The notes beneath the pieces were generated by a model. That model was not told where the DNA came from and searched no databases. It saw only the letters and a program-made list of their open reading frames with translations. Of a DNA stretch of 64,000 bases, positions 9,599-18,860 are shown in pieces. The position numbers and the translations under genes are program-made. The first letter of the stretch is position 1. Every line of letters begins with the position of its first letter. Where the stretch lies: contig UQDR01000005.1 in the NCBI GenBank assembly GCA_900539835.1, positions 1 to 64,000 of the forward strand, written 5' to 3'. The stretch comes from an uncultured Ruminococcus sp. (GTDB taxonomy: Bacteria; Bacillota; Clostridia; Oscillospirales; Ruminococcaceae).

Positions 9599-10371
9599 TA
9601 ATTTATCCTTTCCAAAACGATGTCCGTTCCGATTTCTTTAAATCCTATTTCTTCATAATAGCTGACTCTGTTGGGTCTTGCCATTAATCTGACGTCAAAT
9701 CCGTCATTTGTCAGCTTTTCACCAATCCAATAAAGTAAGTTCCTTGCGTAATGCTTACCTCGTTCTTCGGGTATTGTTCCTACATTCCCGATTAAAACCG
9801 TACCGTCAATAATATATTGTATCGTAGCCGTAGTGCATTTATCAAGGAGAAAAGACTGTGACAAACCTCGCCTTACCCTATGAGATGTATCAGCAAGCCA
9901 AAGCTGATTTTCATCAGATAAAACTGACGGAAAACACTTTTTCAATATTTCAAATACTTCGCTGAGCTTTGGAAGCTCTTCAACCGATAAGTCCGGCAGA
10001 GTATTTTTTGCCTTGAATCTGAATTCCGTCCTCACATCTGCGGAATACTCATATTTTACTTTTTCCGAAATATAGTCAGAATAGCATTTTTCCATTTCAA
10101 CAGACATAGGTTTATTCATTAAAATAAAATCAGAAATCTCATCAAGAACATTGTCTGATAAAGTCCGATCCAATGCCGTTGAAATCATCATTGACGAATA
10201 GAAACACGAAATAAGACCGACAAGCTCATCATCTGACTCAATCAAGAAAAACCTACAAAAGTCATAATGATTTCCATAGGCAAGAAAATGAGATTTTATT
10301 CTTCTTGTATAATGGTTTTGTTTTAATTTTGAAAACAAATTTTTGTCTGTATTTTTAATTTCAGATATCAT
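9598..10371 (-). CDS. GNAT family N-acetyltransferase
   Basis: A 257-residue protein whose C-terminal half carries a GNAT acetyl-CoA-binding motif: VGTIPEERGKHYARNLLYWI (near 205-224), then SYYEEIGFKEIG. The N-terminal 130 residues are less typical, so this is probably a two-domain GNAT with an atypical first half. Substrate unknown. It overlaps the upstream M42 peptidase by 11 nt and the downstream PLP enzyme by 1 nt, indicating one transcript. Confidence 0.82.
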   Translation of the reverse strand: MISEIKNTDKNLFSKLKQNHYTRRIKSHFLAYGNHYDFCRFFLIESDDELVGLISCFYSSMMISTALDRTLSDNVLDEISDFILMNKPMSVEMEKCYSDYISEKVKYEYSADVRTEFRFKAKNTLPDLSVEELPKLSEVFEILKKCFPSVLSDENQLWLADTSHRVRRGLSQSFLLDKCTTATIQYIIDGTVLIGNVGTIPEERGKHYARNLLYWIGEKLTNDGFDVRLMARPNRVSYYEEIGFKEIGTDIVLERIN

Positions 10372-11386
10372 TTATAAAAATCCTGTCTAATAAGTTTTTT
10401 GCTAATATAAAAGTGTTTTCAAAATCACTTTTGTCTATAATACATGACGCTGAGTGCAGATATCTGCAAGGAACTGATATTGCACAGGTTTTAACTCCGC
10501 CTCTTGACACATGAATAGCGCCTGAATCATTTCCTCCGGCAATCATAGTTTTAGTTTGACACGGAATATCGTTTTCCCGGGCGATTTCAAAACACAAATC
10601 GTACAACTTCTTGTTATAAATTGTATGCCTGTCCATATAAGATACAACCGGCCCGTCACCAAGCTTGCATACCTTTTTATCGTTATGGGCAGACGGTACA
10701 TCAGCAGCTGTTGTAGCTTCCAAAACTATTGCATAGTCGGGATTAACAGTATATGCGGCAGTTGTTGCACCACGAAGTCCAATTTCTTCCTGAACAACAA
10801 AAGCAAAATATGTGTCAAAATCAAGCTCTTGCTCAATCAGTTTAAGCATGATTGCACAGCCTGCTCTATCATCTATAGCTTTGCCCTTGATTTTGTTTTC
10901 TCCAAACTCAATAAAATCCGATACAAAACAAACAGGGTCGCCGAGTCTTACTAATCCTTCTGCCTGTTCTTTTGAATCACAGCCTATATCAATATTCATT
11001 TCATCAAATTTAACAGCAGTTTTTCTCTCATCCTCGCTAAGATTATGCACTGCCTTTGAGCCGATAACTCCCAAAATCTGATCGTGTCCAACCGTTACCC
11101 TTCTCCCGAAAACGACCCTTGGATCAACACCGCCTACCGGTTCACATTTCAGAGTACCGTCTGAATTTATATAGGTAACAATAGCTCCCACTTCATCCAT
11201 ATGCGCCGATATCATTATTCGATGCTTTGAGCTAAATTTTCCTTTTTTAAAAGCAATAACATTTCCCAGATTATCAATTTGATATTCTGCTTTTCCATCA
11301 ATCTGAGAACAAATATAATCTCTGACTTTCTCCTCGTCACCGGAAATTCCATTTATATTACAAAGACTTCTTAAATGATTCAGCAT
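10361..11386 (-). CDS. M42 family metallopeptidase (first of a tandem pair)
   Basis: Cytoplasmic dinuclear-metal aminopeptidase of family M42 (glutamyl/deblocking aminopeptidase; older name endoglucanase M), 341 residues. Metal and catalytic motifs in order: SAHMDEVG (near 60), IDDRAGC (near 175), QEEIGLRGA (near 209), VLEATTA (near 232), and RYLHSASC (near 310). Such enzymes form dodecameric shells that trim short peptides. It overlaps the second M42 gene by 7 nt. GGAGGATGTTCA precedes the ATG. Which residue type it cleaves cannot be told. Confidence 0.93.
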   Translation of the reverse strand: MLNHLRSLCNINGISGDEEKVRDYICSQIDGKAEYQIDNLGNVIAFKKGKFSSKHRIMISAHMDEVGAIVTYINSDGTLKCEPVGGVDPRVVFGRRVTVGHDQILGVIGSKAVHNLSEDERKTAVKFDEMNIDIGCDSKEQAEGLVRLGDPVCFVSDFIEFGENKIKGKAIDDRAGCAIMLKLIEQELDFDTYFAFVVQEEIGLRGATTAAYTVNPDYAIVLEATTAADVPSAHNDKKVCKLGDGPVVSYMDRHTIYNKKLYDLCFEIARENDIPCQTKTMIAGGNDSGAIHVSRGGVKTCAISVPCRYLHSASCIIDKSDFENTFILAKNLLDRIFINDI

Positions 11387-12402
11387 TGAACATCCTCCAA
11401 TTCACAGAATTTTGAAAGCAGTACACCTGTATTTTCTATGTCGGCAATACTTACAGATTCAACCGGAGTATGCATGTATTTTAAAGGAACAGAAAGTGTG
11501 CAGGTTTTTATTCCGTTTTTGGATATGCCGATAACATCAGCATTTGTCCCCGTTTTTCCATTCATCACCTCAATTTGAAATGGGATATGATTTTTCTCAG
11601 CTGTTTTGATCAATAAATCAAAAAGCTCTCTTGAAAGAGAGGGAGCAATTCCAATCATAGGTCCTTTTGCCATCTCACCACATTTATCCGATGATTCACC
11701 TTTTGTTCTCGCAAATGAAACATCTACAGCTATCGCCATATCTGCGTCAATATTATAGGAGCCTATTTTCGCTCCTCTTTCACCCACTTCTTCCTGAACT
11801 GAAAACAAGACTTTTAGATTATATTTTAATTTTTTATCTTTCAGTAAATCAAGACAATAAATAATGGCTGCAATTCCGCTTCTGTCATCAAGCGATTTTG
11901 CCGTAACACAATCATTTTGAAGATAGGCAAGAGAATTATTTATAAATACCCTGTCACCCAATGAAACAATTTTTTCAGCATTTTCTTTTGACATTCCTAT
12001 GTCAATATATATTTCATCCATTTCAGGAGCTTTTGAACTGTCTTTTTCAAGATGCGGAGGTGTTGAAATTACAATTCCTTTTACCGTTTCCTTACCTAAA
12101 ACATCTACTTCCTGAGCGAGCAATAATCTTGTGTCAAGCCCTCCGCATTGTGAAACCTTTAAAAAGCCTTCATCGGTTATATATGTCACGATCATGCCTA
12201 TCTCATCAATATGAGCATCGAGCAGCAACGTTTTTTTATTTTGGTCAAAATCTTTTACGGTTCCATAAACATTTCCGAAGGAATCAATATGAACATCAAG
12301 ATATTCCTTCAAGATTTCAGCAGCCTTTTCAGAAGCCGGAAATTCCTCTCCCGAAATTCCGTTTTCACTTATTAGCTGCGACAATATAGTTTCAATATTC
12401 AT
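11380..12402 (-). CDS. M42 family metallopeptidase (second of a tandem pair)
   Basis: A 340-residue paralogue of the adjacent gene with the same motif order: LDAHIDEIG (near 61), LDDRSGI (near 171), QEEVGERGA (near 206), AVDVSFA (near 226), and KYMHTPVE (near 307). Every expected metal ligand is present, so both copies look active. M42 enzymes can form mixed dodecamers with different specificities; that this pair does so is inference. It lies 32 nt downstream of murD. Confidence 0.93.
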   Translation of the reverse strand: MNIETILSQLISENGISGEEFPASEKAAEILKEYLDVHIDSFGNVYGTVKDFDQNKKTLLLDAHIDEIGMIVTYITDEGFLKVSQCGGLDTRLLLAQEVDVLGKETVKGIVISTPPHLEKDSSKAPEMDEIYIDIGMSKENAEKIVSLGDRVFINNSLAYLQNDCVTAKSLDDRSGIAAIIYCLDLLKDKKLKYNLKVLFSVQEEVGERGAKIGSYNIDADMAIAVDVSFARTKGESSDKCGEMAKGPMIGIAPSLSRELFDLLIKTAEKNHIPFQIEVMNGKTGTNADVIGISKNGIKTCTLSVPLKYMHTPVESVSIADIENTGVLLSKFCELEDVQC

Positions 12403-12434
12403 TGAATCTGCTACCTCGATTTAGATTAATATTT

Positions 12435-13826
12435 TTAAAGTTCATTAACTAATTTTTTAAAATGGTTGCCTCTCGCTTCAAACATAGGATACATGTCAAA
12501 GCTTGCACAAGCGGGAGATAAACTAACGATATCACCGTCATCAGATATCTTATTCGCTGTTAAAACAGCCTCTTCCATTGACTTGACATGAACAATTTTC
12601 AAACCGCTCTCAGGATAATAAGGACATTCCGTAACAGCTTTTTCAATTTTATCTGCCGTTGCACCCATTAAAATCAAAATTTTAACTCGTTCATTAATAG
12701 GCTTAGCCAAAGGCTCAAACGGTATTTTTTTATCATAACCGCCTGCAATAATAATAATCTTTTGATTAAACGAATTCAGACCGGCAATAACTCTTGTAGG
12801 GCTTGTGGCAATTGAATCGTTATACCAACGAACCCCGTCAACTTCTCGAACAAATTCTATTCTGTGTTCAACTCCGCCGAAATTTTTTGCAACCTTTACT
12901 ATGCTTTCTACGGATACATTTCCCCAAACTGCTGCGATAGCAGTAAGATAGTTATCAACATTATGAATTCCCGGTATCTTAATTTCGTCCTTATGGATAA
13001 TTTCCGTTGTAACACCCTTTTCACTATAACAAAGCATTCCATCTTCACGAAGATAGCTTCCTGTTTCTATTTTATGACTTAGAGAGAAATTAACTAACTT
13101 TCCTCTGACTAAATCAGAAAGCTTCATAGTTTCCTCATTATCAAAATTAAGAACAGTTCTTGAAAAGGCATTCTGATGACGAATGAGATTGCATTTTGCA
13201 TCAATATATTCATCCATAGTGCCATGAACGTCGAGATGATTTGGAGAAATATTTGTTATAACCGCAACATCAGGTGATTTTCTCATAGAAATAAGCTGAA
13301 AGCTTGAAAGCTCCACAACCGCAACATCGGTTTCAGCCATTGTTTCAACCAATGGAAGCAATGCCTTTCCGATATTTCCGCCGAGGTGAACCCTTTTTCC
13401 TTCCGCTTTCAAAAATTCGCTTATCAATGTTGTCGAAGTGGTTTTCCCGTCAGAACCCGTTACTCCGTAAATTTTACATGGGCAAAGATCAAAGAAAACC
13501 TCCATTTCGGAAGTTATAACAACACCCTGTTTTCTTGCTTTTGTAAGCACTTCATTATTATAATACATACCCGGAGTTCTGAAAACTATATCACAATTGA
13601 AAATCTCGTCCAGATAATTCTCGCCAAGAGAAAACTCTGCTCCCTTCGCAGACAGCTCCTCATAAATATTTTCATCAAAGTGATCTTCATCTTTTTTGTC
13701 ACAGACCACAACATCTATACCTTTAGTCAAAAAAACCTTAATTAGCTCAAGATGGCTTACTCCCGTTCCGATAAATGCTACTCTTTTATTTTTAATATCA
13801 GAAAAAAAACGCTGTGCTTTAGTCAT
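12435..13826 (-). CDS. murD: UDP-N-acetylmuramoyl-L-alanine--D-glutamate ligase (MurD)
   Basis: Adds D-Glu to UDP-MurNAc-L-Ala in peptidoglycan synthesis. Length is 463 residues from the internal ATG at 13826, chosen because GAGGA lies 5-6 nt upstream; the longest frame would add four residues. Seen: an N-terminal Rossmann motif FIGTGVSH, the ATP-binding GSDGKTTSTT (near 120), LGGNIG, VVELSSFQL (near 160), ITNISPNHLD and HRIEFV. It is the first gene of the long leftward string and stands apart from any mraY/murG cluster. A strong sigma-A promoter lies about 90 nt upstream. Confidence 0.95.
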   Translation of the reverse strand: MTKAQRFFSDIKNKRVAFIGTGVSHLELIKVFLTKGIDVVVCDKKDEDHFDENIYEELSAKGAEFSLGENYLDEIFNCDIVFRTPGMYYNNEVLTKARKQGVVITSEMEVFFDLCPCKIYGVTGSDGKTTSTTLISEFLKAEGKRVHLGGNIGKALLPLVETMAETDVAVVELSSFQLISMRKSPDVAVITNISPNHLDVHGTMDEYIDAKCNLIRHQNAFSRTVLNFDNEETMKLSDLVRGKLVNFSLSHKIETGSYLREDGMLCYSEKGVTTEIIHKDEIKIPGIHNVDNYLTAIAAVWGNVSVESIVKVAKNFGGVEHRIEFVREVDGVRWYNDSIATSPTRVIAGLNSFNQKIIIIAGGYDKKIPFEPLAKPINERVKILILMGATADKIEKAVTECPYYPESGLKIVHVKSMEEAVLTANKISDDGDIVSLSPACASFDMYPMFEARGNHFKKLVNEL

Positions 13827-13915
13827 ATATGTCCTCATTTCTCTGACTGAACATTATTTTTACTATCAATCAGTTAGTGTAATAAAAAATCATCTGAATA
13901 TACTTATACAATTTT

Positions 13916-13944
13916 ATTATACACCATTTCACACAAAAACGCAA
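13916..13944 (-). promoter_or_regulatory. sigma-A promoter of the murD operon
   Basis: On the minus strand, TTGCGT (13944-13939) and a perfect TATAAT (13921-13916) are separated by 17 nt. The leader is about 80 nt. The 344-bp murD/prs intergenic region holds this and the prs promoter back to back; I see no other gene in it. Confidence 0.7.
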
Positions 13945-14082
13945 GAGATTATGCTAATTTTGCACATTGCAGCAAACTGCATTTTTATGTTGAAATTTGT
14001 TTATTTATATGTAAAATTAATCTTTAAAATGCGTTGATTTTTTGTTAAAAAACATGAAACATAAGAAAATTGTGAAAAACTA

Positions 14083-14111
14083 TTGTAAAACAATAAAAAA
14101 TAAAGTATAAT
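14083..14111 (+). promoter_or_regulatory. sigma-A promoter of prs
   Basis: TTGTAA (14083-14088), a 17-nt A-rich spacer and a perfect TATAAT (14106-14111) give an expected start near 14118, about 50 nt before the prs ATG. No riboswitch-like fold is evident in this short leader. Confidence 0.65.
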
Positions 14112-14170
14112 AATTTTATAAAAGTATGATTATTTTTTATACATTCAAATAAGTTAACGGAGGACGTAAA

Positions 14171-15316
14171 ATGGGAAGTGCTGAAAAGATTTTGTTTGAC
14201 AACAGCTCAAGAGTTGCACCGCTTGGTCTGATAGCTATGGAAGGAGCTAAGGAGTTAGGCGAAAAAGTAAACAGTTATCTTACAAAATGGTCAAATGAAA
14301 AGGAACATTTTAAAGACACTTTTTTGGTTGAAGCAAACTGTCCGAGATTTTCATCAGGCGACAGCAAAGGTCTTATAAAACAAACAGTAAGAGGAAATGA
14401 CTTATTTATCTTATGCGATATGGGTAACTACAGCGTTACCTATGACTACTTCGGTCATGAAAACTGGATGTCTCCTGACGATCACTATCAGGATCTTAAA
14501 AGAATAATTCAGGCCGCAAGCGGCAAAGCACATAGAATCAATATAATTATGCCTTCTCTTTACGGCGGAAGACAGCATAGAAGAAATTACAGAGAATCAC
14601 TTGACTGCGCCGTTGCTTTGCAGGAACTTCAAGCAATGGGAGTATCAAATGTTCTTACTTTTGACGCACATGATCCAAGAGTACAAAATGCTGTTCCTCT
14701 GATGGGATTTGATAATATCATTCCTTCATATCAGGTTCTAAAAGCAATGTTTAAAAATCTTGATGATTTCAGACCTGATAAACAGCACTTTATGATCGTA
14801 TCACCTGACGAAGGTGCTATTAACAGAAATATGTACTACGCATCCGTTCTCGGTGTTGATTTAGGTATGTTCTATAAGCGCCGTGACTATTCAACTATTG
14901 TTAACGGAAGAAACCCAATTGTTGCTCACGAATATATGGGTAATGATGTTACCGGAAAAGATGTGTTTATTGCTGACGATATAATTTCTTCGGGAGAATC
15001 TATGCTTGATATTGCTGTAGAGCTAAAAAAACGCAAAGCTAATAAGATTTACTGTTATGCAACTTATGCAATATTCACTAACGGTCTTGAGTCCTTTGAT
15101 AAGGCATACGCAAACGGTATAATTGACGGAGTGTTCGGTACAAACCTCACATACAGATCTCCTGAACTTCTGGCAAGACCTTGGTTCTATGAGGTTGACT
15201 GCGCTAAATATATCGCTTACTTTATTGCTTCTCTTAACCATGATCAATCAATTTCAAATATTATTGATCCCCATGAAAAAATTAAAGCTCTTCTTGAAAA
15301 TTATAACCACAAATAA
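14171..15316 (+). CDS. prs: Ribose-phosphate pyrophosphokinase, long clostridial form
   Basis: Makes PRPP from ribose 5-phosphate and ATP, feeding purine, pyrimidine, His and Trp synthesis. It has 381 residues against about 315 for classical Prs, with an extended N-terminus (NCPRFSSGDSKGLIK). Seen: MPSLYGGRQHRR (near 127), FDAHDPRVQNA (near 163), and the PRPP-binding loop VFIADDIISSGESM (near 268). The loop has SSGES where classical enzymes have DTGGT-like residues. Start fixed by GGAGG seven nt upstream. The family assignment is good; whether catalysis or allostery differs from class I Prs is unknown. It is followed by its own terminator. Confidence 0.9.
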   Translation: MGSAEKILFDNSSRVAPLGLIAMEGAKELGEKVNSYLTKWSNEKEHFKDTFLVEANCPRFSSGDSKGLIKQTVRGNDLFILCDMGNYSVTYDYFGHENWMSPDDHYQDLKRIIQAASGKAHRINIIMPSLYGGRQHRRNYRESLDCAVALQELQAMGVSNVLTFDAHDPRVQNAVPLMGFDNIIPSYQVLKAMFKNLDDFRPDKQHFMIVSPDEGAINRNMYYASVLGVDLGMFYKRRDYSTIVNGRNPIVAHEYMGNDVTGKDVFIADDIISSGESMLDIAVELKKRKANKIYCYATYAIFTNGLESFDKAYANGIIDGVFGTNLTYRSPELLARPWFYEVDCAKYIAYFIASLNHDQSISNIIDPHEKIKALLENYNHK

Positions 15317-15317
15317 T

Positions 15318-15351
15318 AAAAAAGCTCTTCGCAAAGTCGGAGAGCTTTTTT
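15318..15351 (+). terminator. Terminator after prs
   Basis: An AAAAAGCTCT/AGAGCTTTTT stem with a GC-closed loop runs into a T-run directly after the prs stop. The next gene starts about 25 nt later, so that gene relies on readthrough or a promoter I cannot see. Confidence 0.8.
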
Positions 15352-15375
15352 GAAAGAATGAAAGGACTAAAAGCA

Positions 15376-16077
15376 ATGATATTTGCAGGAATTGTTGCCG
15401 GCGGCACCGGTACAAGAATGGGAGCTGACATTCCTAAGCAATTTTTAAAAATAGACGAAAAGCCGATTATAGTTCATACGATATCAAGATTTCTTGAAAA
15501 TAAGAATATTGAAAAGATTTACTTGGGAGTCCACCCAGATTGGATCGAATATACAAATAAAATTCTTAGTGAATATAATTTGGACAATTCCCGAATTTCT
15601 ATAATCAAAGGCGGAACTGACAGAAATTCAACTGTTTTTAATATAATTGATTTAATTGTTAATGAATATAACATTAACGATAGCGATATTATCCTTACCC
15701 ATGACGGAGTTAGACCTTTTGTTACTCAAAAAGTTATCAATAATAATATTGATGCAGCATTAAAATACGGAGCATGCGGCACTTATATACCCGCTGTAGA
15801 TACAATTATCCGTTCACAGGACGGAAATATTGTTTCTGAAGTTCCCCCAAGACCAGAGATGTTTCAAGCTCAGACTCCTCAGAGCTTTAATATTTTAAAA
15901 CTAAAAAACACATATAAATCTTTAACTGAAGTTGAAAAGGAAAAGCTTACTGACACCTGTTCTGTTTTCACAATAAAAGGTCTTCCTATCCATATTGTTG
16001 AAGGTGATGTTCTTAACATGAAAATCACCACAGCACACGATTTAAAAATAGCTGATTTAATAGCAAAACATATATAA
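15376..16077 (+). CDS. IspD/TarI family cytidylyltransferase
   Basis: CTP-dependent nucleotidyltransferase, 233 residues from the ATG at 15376. An upstream in-frame ATG six codons earlier has no good SD, while AAAGGA sits 9 nt before this one. Seen: GIVAGGTGTRMG (near 4-15), IPKQFL, THDGVRPF (near 107), QTPQSF (near 164) and MKITTAHDLKIA. It is either 2-C-methyl-D-erythritol 4-phosphate cytidylyltransferase (IspD, isoprenoid pathway) or ribitol-5-phosphate cytidylyltransferase (TarI, teichoic acid). The AGIVAGG opening leans towards TarI. The presence of ispE in the window, and no tar gene nearby, leans towards IspD. Confidence 0.88.
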   Translation: MIFAGIVAGGTGTRMGADIPKQFLKIDEKPIIVHTISRFLENKNIEKIYLGVHPDWIEYTNKILSEYNLDNSRISIIKGGTDRNSTVFNIIDLIVNEYNINDSDIILTHDGVRPFVTQKVINNNIDAALKYGACGTYIPAVDTIIRSQDGNIVSEVPPRPEMFQAQTPQSFNILKLKNTYKSLTEVEKEKLTDTCSVFTIKGLPIHIVEGDVLNMKITTAHDLKIADLIAKHI

Positions 16078-16108
16078 GAAAGGGCACAGATTAATCTGTA
16101 CCCTTTTA
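16078..16108. terminator. Convergent terminator between ispD/tarI and the ABC operon
   Basis: AAGGGCACAGATT and AATCTGTACCCTT form a near-perfect hairpin with one mismatch and T/A-rich flanks on both sides. It overlaps the stop of the leftward ABC gene. Confidence 0.7.
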
Positions 16109-18283
16109 TACATTAACTGCTGCCTTTTTCATTTTTGTAGTTTGACGCTGTGCCATTACAAGCTTATAATATACTCCCTTAGTTTTAATAAGCTCCTCAT
16201 GCGTTCCGAACTCAGCAAGCTTTCCCTTGTCAAGTACAATTAGTCTGTCTGCACTGCTCAATGTGGAAAGCCTGTGGGCAATGGCAATTGTCGTTCTTCC
16301 CTTTGTAAGCTTCCCAAGAGCCTCCTGAATTTGCTTTTCAGTTTTTGTATCAAGAGAAGCTGTCGCCTCATCAAGTATTATAATTTTAGGATCATGCAGA
16401 ATCGCTCTCGCTATTGCAATTCTTTGGCGTTCTCCTCCTGAAAGCTGATAACCCTTATTGCCTACCCTTGTGTTATATCCGTCAGGCAGCTTTGTAATAA
16501 AATCATGAGCATTTGCAATTTTAGCCGCTTTAACTATCTCTTCAAAAGATGCATAAGGTTTTGAATAAGCAATATTTTCAAGTACGCTTCCATCAAAAAG
16601 AAACGTTTCCTGAAGAACTACACCCACCTGACTTCTAAGGCTTTCCTGTGAAAGATTCTTAATATTAACACCGTCAATGCGAATTTCGCCCTGCGTGCAG
16701 TCATAAAGCCTTAAAATGAGATTTATCATGGTAGACTTGCCAACACCGGAGTGACCCACAATCCCAATCATTTCACCCTCATTTATTGCACAGCTTATGC
16801 CTTTCAAAACAGGATTATAAACCTTATATCCGAAATAAACATCATCAAATTCTATTTTACCCTTTATATCCATAGACACAGGATTTTCGATATCTCTTAC
16901 ATCCGTCTCTTCTTCAAGAATTTCAAATACCTTTCCGGCTGATACCGTTGTATCAGCTAAATTTCTCGGAATCTGAATCAACCATCGTATCGGCTCATAC
17001 AGCATCGCAACATAAGTTGTGAACTGCACCAAAGCACCAAGCGACATTTCATGGTCAAGAATCATCCTTCCGCCGAAATACAATACAAAGAAATTACCTA
17101 TCGTAAGAATGAACTCAGCAACGGGAATAGTCAGCCACCACATCATTTCTCCTCTTACAGCACTTTTTGCCCACTTTTCTGAGCATCCTGCATACTTTTG
17201 AATTTCCCTTACTTCATTGCCGTAAGATTTAACAACACGAATTCCGTTAAGAATGTCATGAAGCACTGAACTGTGAGATGCCATGTTCCGCCACACCATT
17301 GTATAACACACCGCCATTTTCTGAAACAATTTATCTGTTATATAAAAAACTAAAGGTACCGGAACAACTGTCATCAATGCGAGCCGCCAATCCATAACAA
17401 ACAGAAGTACCACTATAATAACAAGCGATAAAATCTTGACTATTGCGTCTTTACCATTGGCGGTTACAAAATCTTCAAGCTTCGCCGCATCGTTAGAAAT
17501 ACGCTTTATCATTTCTCCCGCTGTCTTTTTTGAAATGGAGGACATTGAAAGAGATTGTGATTTTCGGAAAACATCCTGACGTAAGTCTTTTCCCATGTTC
17601 AAAGCAACCTTGAAACTGCATTTCATATTTATATATTCCAATATTCCGGCAATAATCAGTAACACAACTATCGAAACAGTTATCATAGTAAATCCAGTCC
17701 ACTGTTGGGATTTAGGAGTAACATAATCGTCAATTATAAGCCTTGTCAAATAAGGCATAAGAACCCATATAAGTTCGGACATAATTGTACAGATAACCGC
17801 CGCTGCAAAAAAGCGTTTATAAGGTGCTATTCGCTTAATAAGCTTAATCATTGTCCTGCTCTTTTTCGTACAATAGGGACACTCTTTTGCTCCCTCTAAA
17901 GGCATACCACATTTCATACAGGTTGGTTCGTCATCATCTGTTTCTGTTATGAACTCTCCTGTTCTGATATAATAATCAATAATTTTACAAAGCTCTGCAA
18001 ATCTAATAAAAAGCTCCTGCGAAAAACCGCAGATATAAATAGTTTCGCCGTTTTTGGTTATACCCTGCACCATTGATGAACCCACCTGCTGCTGACAGAT
18101 TATTTCGCTGAAATCCTTAATAAAATATTCGCTTTGCAATTTATTATCCACGTAAACAAATATTTTTTCTTTGGACACACAAAAATGCCCGTTGATTTTC
18201 ATCGCTTCTCTTGTCAGATTAAAGGGCAGCGAATATATTATGCTTTCATCTGCATTTTCGGGCTTTGAAAGACATAAATTCAT
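16106..18283 (-). CDS. ABC exporter half-transporter with N-terminal zinc ribbon (subunit B of the DUF1854 operon)
   Basis: A 725-residue fused membrane/ATPase exporter. Residues 1-120 are an unrecognised N-terminal domain, then a four-Cys zinc ribbon (Cys122, 125, 135, 138), about six membrane segments (155-430) and the ATPase. The ATPase has a canonical Walker A (GHSGVGKST), Q-loop, signature (LSGGERQRIAIARA), Walker B (IIILDEATASLD) and H-loop (IAHRLST). It is third in the operon ABC-DUF1854-ABC and very probably pairs with the first gene as a heterodimer. DUF1854 genes beside ABC exporters have been linked to cyanophycin gene clusters in other bacteria; no cyanophycin gene is seen here, and the substrate is unknown. 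Confidence 0.88.
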   Translation of the reverse strand: MNLCLSKPENADESIIYSLPFNLTREAMKINGHFCVSKEKIFVYVDNKLQSEYFIKDFSEIICQQQVGSSMVQGITKNGETIYICGFSQELFIRFAELCKIIDYYIRTGEFITETDDDEPTCMKCGMPLEGAKECPYCTKKSRTMIKLIKRIAPYKRFFAAAVICTIMSELIWVLMPYLTRLIIDDYVTPKSQQWTGFTMITVSIVVLLIIAGILEYINMKCSFKVALNMGKDLRQDVFRKSQSLSMSSISKKTAGEMIKRISNDAAKLEDFVTANGKDAIVKILSLVIIVVLLFVMDWRLALMTVVPVPLVFYITDKLFQKMAVCYTMVWRNMASHSSVLHDILNGIRVVKSYGNEVREIQKYAGCSEKWAKSAVRGEMMWWLTIPVAEFILTIGNFFVLYFGGRMILDHEMSLGALVQFTTYVAMLYEPIRWLIQIPRNLADTTVSAGKVFEILEEETDVRDIENPVSMDIKGKIEFDDVYFGYKVYNPVLKGISCAINEGEMIGIVGHSGVGKSTMINLILRLYDCTQGEIRIDGVNIKNLSQESLRSQVGVVLQETFLFDGSVLENIAYSKPYASFEEIVKAAKIANAHDFITKLPDGYNTRVGNKGYQLSGGERQRIAIARAILHDPKIIILDEATASLDTKTEKQIQEALGKLTKGRTTIAIAHRLSTLSSADRLIVLDKGKLAEFGTHEELIKTKGVYYKLVMAQRQTTKMKKAAVNV

Positions 18284-18317
18284 TTTTCTCAGCTCCTTTC
18301 ATTTTATTGTATTTATC

Positions 18318-18842
18318 TTAAGTAAACATTTCGAGAATCTGCAGGCTCTTTTTATCAAGCTTGTTTACATCAGGACAATAATACTTATTGCCGTCAGCGT
18401 CAACAACATAAAGATAGCTTCCGCTGAACAATTTAAAATTCTGATACCAGTCCTTTACGCATATAGTCTTTCCTCCTGATGTGGTATCAGATTTAACGAA
18501 TATAGACCCTCTCATGTTATCCTTAATAGAATAGATTTTCATTATTTCAGGCATATAGTATTTAAATTCAAGATATGTATCAATAAGCTTATATTGCTCT
18601 TTAGACATTTCTTTAATATCTTTTATTACTCCGATTTCACGGAATTCCTTATCCTCATTTTCATAGGAAATACTGATAAATTTATTTTTAGAATCAAAAG
18701 GAATCAATCTTGTCGGATTAACCTTATGAAAGATTTTACCGTCATAATCAAGAGTAAGATATCCGCTGTTTTCTTTAGTAAATTTAAGCTTTGAACAATC
18801 AAGAATATTTAGCTTATCAACTTCATAAAGCTCTTCTGTCAT
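18318..18842 (-). CDS. DUF1854 domain protein
   Basis: A 174-residue soluble protein matching DUF1854 as I know it. It has NPTRLIPFDSKNKFISI (near 42-58), an EIGVIKDI strand, YYMPEIMKIYSIKDNMRG (near 95-112), and the closing pattern LYVVDADGNKYYCPDVNKLD before LQILEMF. The family has no settled biochemical role. It is encoded 18 nt after one ABC exporter gene and 34 nt before another, and is the middle gene of the operon. An accessory or regulatory subunit of the ABC heterodimer is a reasonable inference. The start has GAGGG a few nt upstream. Confidence 0.85.
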   Translation of the reverse strand: MTEELYEVDKLNILDCSKLKFTKENSGYLTLDYDGKIFHKVNPTRLIPFDSKNKFISISYENEDKEFREIGVIKDIKEMSKEQYKLIDTYLEFKYYMPEIMKIYSIKDNMRGSIFVKSDTTSGGKTICVKDWYQNFKLFSGSYLYVVDADGNKYYCPDVNKLDKKSLQILEMFT

Positions 18843-18860
18843 AATTTCGCCCTCCCCATA

